A stretch of 64,000 bases of DNA from Solicoccozyma terricola (Eukaryota > Basidiomycota > Tremellomycetes > Filobasidiales > Piskurozymaceae). Shown here one piece after another: positions 58,987 to 64,000 of this stretch; position 1 is the first letter of the stretch, and each line of letters starts with the position of its first letter. The DNA is taken from NCBI GenBank assembly GCA_001600875.1, contig BCLD01000002.1:1194057-1258056 (forward strand). The letters run 5' to 3'. A program made the position numbers and the translations under genes. Below the pieces are notes generated by a model. The model was not told where the DNA came from, searched no databases, and saw only the letters and a list, made by a program, of their open reading frames with translations.

Positions 58987-60207
58987 GTGAACACTGCACT
59001 CTTCGCTACAGCCGTCCTTTGCCTGGGTCGTCAGCGTCCTCCTTGCGATCCGCTTTGCAATGTCACTCTACCTTCGACCAAGCCTATAAGACCTGACAAT
59101 GTCGGGCAATATCGCTCTGTCCAAGGGCAGCATGTCACGAGAGAACACAGAGTTGCAGCTTCCTTTGGTTATTCCCTTGACTTAACAGGGAGAATCAAGT
59201 GAGTAAATCTCTACTGACTTCATACACTGAGGCGAGATCCAGCTTCTCCAAAAAGACGCACTCTACGTCAAATTCAGCTCAAAGCCAGCTTGTCGCAAAA
59301 ACGAAAGGAGACCAAGGTGTGTGCAAGCAAGCTCCTTTGATTTCTTTTCTTTATCACAATGTAGCAGCATGTCCTTTTGCCCTACTTACAGAGCAGGCCG
59401 ATCGCAAGGATAGACCGACCCCCCATGGTGGTACAACATCATCGCTAATCCTCAAAGAGTCAGAATAAACGACTGTGCTGTGGCGAGACCAGTGCACAAG
59501 AAACTCTCTGCAATCTCGTGAAGGAAGAACCATTGATCGTCAAAGCGCCGCATTCAATGCCTCAAGAAAAACAAGACGCCACCTCAGAAACGATCTTCCT
59601 GCTTGGTATACTTGCGTTGAAGAAGCACAACTCAGCAATTGGGGAGCGTACTAAAGAGGAGAAGCCTGAACAAGACAAGCCTGAACAAGACGGCTTTCCT
59701 GACACCCTGCAGAGTGCGGTCGCCCAAGAGCTGATGCGACCCGATCGTAGATTGCAGTTAGGAAGCCAGCCGATATCGAACCAGCTCAAGGACGAGGTCG
59801 GAGACCACTTTCGAAACAAACCCGTGAACGCCGAGTTCATCCGTTCACATCCCACAATTGACTTTAAGGATTTCTGGAAGTCAACTCCTTCCAACGAGGA
59901 TGATGAGGAGACGAACATGGAAAATTATCGTGATTCTATGGGTGTGTTTGTGACTCAGGACGTAAGAGAGGAAGAGAAGGAGAGCGGGGTGTTTCATACA
60001 GGCCGTGAGAAAACGCGGGGTAGAAAATACTCAACGTCCAGAATACCGGTACCAACAAGATCCACCCGTGTTTCTACGAATACTACTACGAGTGTTACCT
60101 TACCGAACGCCGATGACTCAAGTTACACTTCATATACAACCTCTTTCTTGGGTTCCGAAACCCTCCCAACAAGCCTTGCGTCATCCCATTTCTTTAACGC
60201 TCAGTAG
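58987..60207 (+). CDS. Hypothetical protein, 5' end uncertain
   Basis: The last exon (to TAG 60205-60207) is a 210-residue acidic frame: PQEKQDATSETIFLLGILAL, RTKEEKPEQDKPEQDGFPDT (with a KPEQD direct repeat), FIRSHPTIDFKDFWKS and a Thr/Ser-rich tail. It appears to splice (acceptor near 59466) from RDPASPKRRTLRQIQLKASL, which in turn joins an upstream exon ending LDLTGRI at 59200. No ATG was found in the frame of the upstream exon, so the true start is missing or further upstream. The first in-frame ATG of the last exon alone is at 59557. No recognised family, signal peptide or membrane span. Confidence 0.4.
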
Positions 60208-60852
60208 TTGACTGACTTGAAGCCACCTAGCTTGAAGTCAGCATCCTCCAGCCAAGTCTCCAGTATTAGTATAGCCTTCACGTAGCATGCGAGCGTGTGC
60301 GTCACCCATTGAAACCACTGAAAGAGGAGGTGGCGAAGATATTGTTGGCAATCAGTGGATCTATGAAGCTGTGAATATAGCTGTTTAACAGTCAATACAG
60401 AAAATGAAAGTGAAATTTAAAGTATGAAGAACAAGGATATATAGTGGTGTATACTACTTTGTAATATGTCTTTCGACGCAATCGGATCAACTGCCCTGCA
60501 TGGAGGAGGGACATTTCATAAAGGACGTTTGAGTCACAAATGGATATGTGCTGTCTCGGAGGGTATGACCTCGCGAGACACTACTGTCGACGGTTGTAGT
60601 GAGAGGCAGCTGGATACGTTATGATAATCTCAGCTGCATCATAATTGATTCCTCTACGGAGCATTCTCGTTTACATGACCTCGTACTGCCGGGACCATCA
60701 TCCGTGCCAAATGTCCCATCATGATTCATCGCCACCCGCGTTTCACAGTTCAAACATGCTCACGTGACTTAAATGGTACCGCCGATTGGGAAGATATCTA
60801 TCCTGCCTTATAGTGGGTGGCTACAGCCTATATCGTATCAGGAAACAATGTC
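60208..60852. other. Intergenic, no supported gene
   Basis: AT-richer than its surroundings; contains CACGTGACTTAAATGG near 60760 with a CACGTG E-box-like core. No coding frame is called. Confidence 0.45.
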
Positions 60853-61403
60853 ATGGGGCATGATCGTCTGCTAATGGATGTGGGATGGGATTTGATACGA
60901 TACGACCGGAACAACAATAGGGAAAACGAGGGGGACCCAACGGGGATGGATGATACGCTGAGAGAGGATGCGAACCTGTGCTTGTTTGATCTATGGGATG
61001 ACTATGACGAAAAGCAGGATGTTCCTGGAGTTCGTGGTTGTATGCTTATGCAGGAACAGGGCGTTTCAAAGTGCTTTTTGAATTTTATTTTATTTCCCCT
61101 TTTTCCTTTTTTCTTTCCCTTTTCCTTTTCTTTAGGGGACTTGCTCCATGCACGGGAGGGCGCTTTTTCATGACGGTTTCCCCAATGCATGACGTCTTTG
61201 TCCATGATCCACACCTGGTAGAACTGTCGACTTCTCAAGATGAACATCCCTGTTCTTTTCGTACCTGCCTCTTCAAAACATCCATGCGCGAACTTTTCAA
61301 AAGGGGAAAAACTTGCCAGCAAATGCCGGCAGTCGTAGGAAAAAGTTTCTGGCAATCACACAGCATGCAGGAATATGCAGTTCTTCGTCGTGAGGACTGG
61401 TAA
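60853..61403 (+). CDS. Possible two-exon hypothetical protein
   Basis: ATG 60853 opens MGHDRLLMDVGWDLIRYDRN, then MDDTLREDANLCLFDLWDDY and GCMLMQEQGVSK. A donor at GTGCTTTTTG (about 61072) and a T-rich intron (TTTTATTTCCCCTTTTTCC type) lead to an acceptor CTTTAG before GLAPCTGGRFFMTVSPMHDV, HPCSFRTCLFKTSMREL and a stop after LRREDW at 61401-61403. The phase fits (AA|G = Lys). The product is about 160 residues, unlike any family I recognise. The opposite strand is also open over exon 2, so the strand is not certain. Confidence 0.38.
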
Positions 61404-62099
61404 CCCTACGACATTCCATTGTAATCAAAGAGTTCTTTGCTCTTTGCTGTTGTATTATAGTTCTCTGCATTCTCGTTTTACACGTCATCGCTACAATTAT
61501 TTTGTTTTCAGAGACGAGCTTGCTTGTTGACAATCACCGCCGATCAAGTAAAGGCAAGTTCATTTCAACCACCACCCCCTCTCATGAAAGTCCACAGTCC
61601 CGCTCGGGTGAACTAGTGCGCAGGAGTATACCCCCCCTATACACGGTCTGCAGTATCCATCACCTCGTATCCCACCGATATCATCAACGCGATCACCTTT
61701 GGTCAATCCCGTAAGTCGACTCGCGTAATGTCAATGATTCGCGTCTGATCATTTGACAACTACATTCTCGGATTGGCAGACGTGTGTATGATTCACAGAT
61801 CTCATCGACAGTGAAGATCGTACCGTATTTTTGCTTATCCGTCTTGAACTACCGCTGGAATCCGCGATCGTTGGCGATCGTGACCTGGCAATCCGTTCAT
61901 CAGCGATCAGCCGAACAACTTTGACCCATCATCACGCCTTTTTTTCCTTTTGGCCGGCAGACATCATAACGAAACTGCACCATCGGTTGCTTACCCGACG
62001 CATCCACCTTGCCTCCCTGAAGAAAACGCTCAAACACCCACCGCCATCGCTCCAACCGAGAACTCCGTATTGAATTAGCTTGCCAAAAGCTAAGCTGGG
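61404..62099. other. Intergenic, no supported gene
   Basis: Promoter side of the gene starting at 62100. Short plus-strand frames (61502-61714 and 61831-62073) show no motifs and are not called. Confidence 0.45.
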
Positions 62100-64000
62100 A
62101 TGTCAGAAACGTCAACATCACAACCTACTCTCATGGATGCAATTCGAAAAATGGCTTCTCAATCCAACTCCGCCAATGGAGATAGAGATACTAGACCTTG
62201 GTTGGAATTAGGAAAAATGATCGATTCATCAACAGGATCACCATCAACTTCTACCCCTATTCCTACCTCTTCCAACGCTAATACCGCCAACCCCAATATC
62301 AACCCGATTTCATCACCAAAGACAAGACAAACGTCAACATCACAATCATGGGATCCATCTGTTTCAACTCCTGCGCATGGTGAATCAACACATTTGTTGA
62401 TTACCCCATCGACTTCCGAATCAAGCGGGAGTCGTGATAGTGGGAAAAAGGTGGGGAAAAAGGTTGATTTTCCTCAGGTGAGGGTTGTCGCGTCGTTTTC
62501 TTTTGGTGGTTGGGATTGGGGGTTTGGAAGCTGATGTATTGATGGAATTTTCTCGGGGGTTAGAAATGGCGCTCGATACTGGTTGGTGGTCCGGGTCCAC
62601 CAGTTGATATCGGGACTCAAAATGGGGAGACGATGGAAAAATATGATCAGGTGACGACATCGGATACGATAATGGATGACGTGAACGTAGAAGGTGAAGG
62701 TGAAAATGATTTCATTTCATCACCAAGTGGTCAGAGTAGAATCGCAATATCGACAAATGGAAAGGGAAAAACCAGGATAATTTCAAACGCATCAATCGAT
62801 CGAACTGAAACATCAAAATCAACAAACGGATCATCCCAATCTCTTCCTCATCCGATCGATGAAGGAACAACCAAAGTGCCGTATAAGACGATGCAGAAGA
62901 ATGGGAATGGAAGAGTCATATCATTGGCGGAAAGGAGGACTGCGATTTTACAACCAAAAGTTACGAAGATTTCGTCGCCTGTTGCGGTACAGGAGGCGGC
63001 GAGTGCGGTACAGGAGCGTAGACCGCATAGACTCACGCTAGTGGTTGGACAAAAGAATGGATTGAAGACGAAGGGTCAGTCGACTCCATCACAATCACAA
63101 CCGCTACCTACATCTCCTCCTCATCCTCGAACGGATGCCCCTCGATCTCAAGATTCATCTCAGCTTCAATCTCCTTTCCAACCTCCATCTCAATCTTCTC
63201 CTCGACCTCGACCTCGACGTCAATCACAGTCTGAACTCGCTCCTAAATCTCTCCCTCGATATCAGAAATCTTCACAGCCTGAATTCCCCGTTCAAATTCG
63301 ATCTCAATCTCCCTCTAGCCCTCCGTCTTCTCCACCTGTGCCTTTGAGTCAACTTGAAACGGAAAGCACGAAAAAACGCAAAGCTGTGGATACCCTTGAA
63401 ATACCGCACAATCCGATTGTAAACGGCGCATTAAAGATCCGAATTTCACCAAGGACGGCAGGTAACAAGGTTAGTGTTGCCAAGAAAGAGAAGCAGAAGG
63501 TAATGAAGGAGGAATCGAGGCCTGTTAGACGGATCAGGATAAGCGGTCCTGTATCAACTCCCTCAACGGACGCGACGAATCCGATTTCAGATGCGGGACC
63601 TAGTACGACGAGGACTAGGAATCGGAGGAAACCAACTCTGAGTGCAGCGATGGTTGAAGATTCGGCTAGTGACGAGCAAGTCGAGGTAACTGCGACTCAG
63701 GCAGACCAGGTCGCGAGTGGTAAGTCGATCGACTTCGGGGTTAAAGACGAGACGAATTGGGACGCAGCGCGCTGAATTGTGGGTGATTCCCGCCGTGGTT
63801 CAGGCTTGGATGCTAGTGGGGTTGCGGCAACGACGAAGAAAGCGCGCATTAGAAACATGCCGGGATACGTCTACGTGAGTTGCTGTTCGTAAAGTCCCTG
63901 CATCAACCCTCCCGCTCACACACCCCCCGACGCCATCACAGATCGAGGAACCATTAATCAAAGCTGTCAATGCCTTTGAAGAGATCTCTGCTCAACTCGA
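62100..64000 (+). CDS. Disordered, nuclear-looking protein, 3' end off window
   Basis: ATG 62100 starts MSETSTSQPTLMDAIRKMAS. The first intron joins KKVGKKVDFPQ to KWRSILVGGPGPPVDIGTQN. The long second exon (to about 63720) is Ser/Pro/Gln-rich with basic, possible NLS stretches (TKKRKAVD, TRTRNRRKPTL). A later exon reads TKKARIRNMPGYVYIEEPLI and continues AVNAFEEISAQL to the window edge. Only low-complexity sequence and short basic motifs are visible, so no domain can be assigned. It might be a chromatin or transcription co-factor, which is a guess. Confidence 0.65.

Overview
The window reads as a draft contig of an intron-dense basidiomycetous yeast, most likely a tremellomycete (Cryptococcus/Kwoniella-like). 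The reasons are many short introns (about 45-110 bp) with GTGAGT-type donors, proteins split over 4-15 exons, fungal-only families (Zn2Cys6 regulators, Tvp15- and Tvp38-type Golgi proteins) and genes packed on both strands. The organism is an inference; no rRNA or tRNA marker is present. Splice sites were chosen by eye so that reading frames join in phase.

Left part (1-13 kb): a truncated Zn2Cys6 regulator is divergent from a microsomal cytochrome P450, which converges on a second Zn2Cys6 regulator. Two weak small ORF candidates follow, then a Yfh7-like P-loop kinase whose intron carries ambiguous bases. At 13.5-14.0 kb there is a 480-bp array of hairpin-forming repeats with a 116-bp higher-order period.

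Middle (14.9-35.6 kb): a SUN-domain nuclear-envelope protein, an unidentified basic protein, a Pumilio-family RNA-binding protein, a COPI-associated (Tvp15-type) membrane protein, an intronless hypothetical, a secreted type-B carboxylesterase, a Tvp38/VTT-domain membrane protein and a single-pass surface protein.

Right part (36.5-64 kb): a PP4 regulatory subunit 1-like HEAT protein, a DXD glycosyltransferase, the CCR4-NOT scaffold NOT1, an unidentified multi-exon membrane protein, a cysteine-cluster protein with an unusually long loop, two poorly defined hypotheticals and the 5' part of a disordered nuclear-looking protein running off the right edge.

There is no operon logic. Functional pairings suggested by context are the divergent regulator/P450 pair, two Golgi/Tlg2-vesicle-type membrane proteins within 6 kb, and a PUF protein plus NOT1, which act together in mRNA decay in other fungi. 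The most unusual sequence features are poly-C/poly-G runs sitting in introns (all three introns of the SUN gene), an apparent 17-nt intron in the PUF gene, and the hairpin repeat array with related motifs in a large Tvp38 intron.
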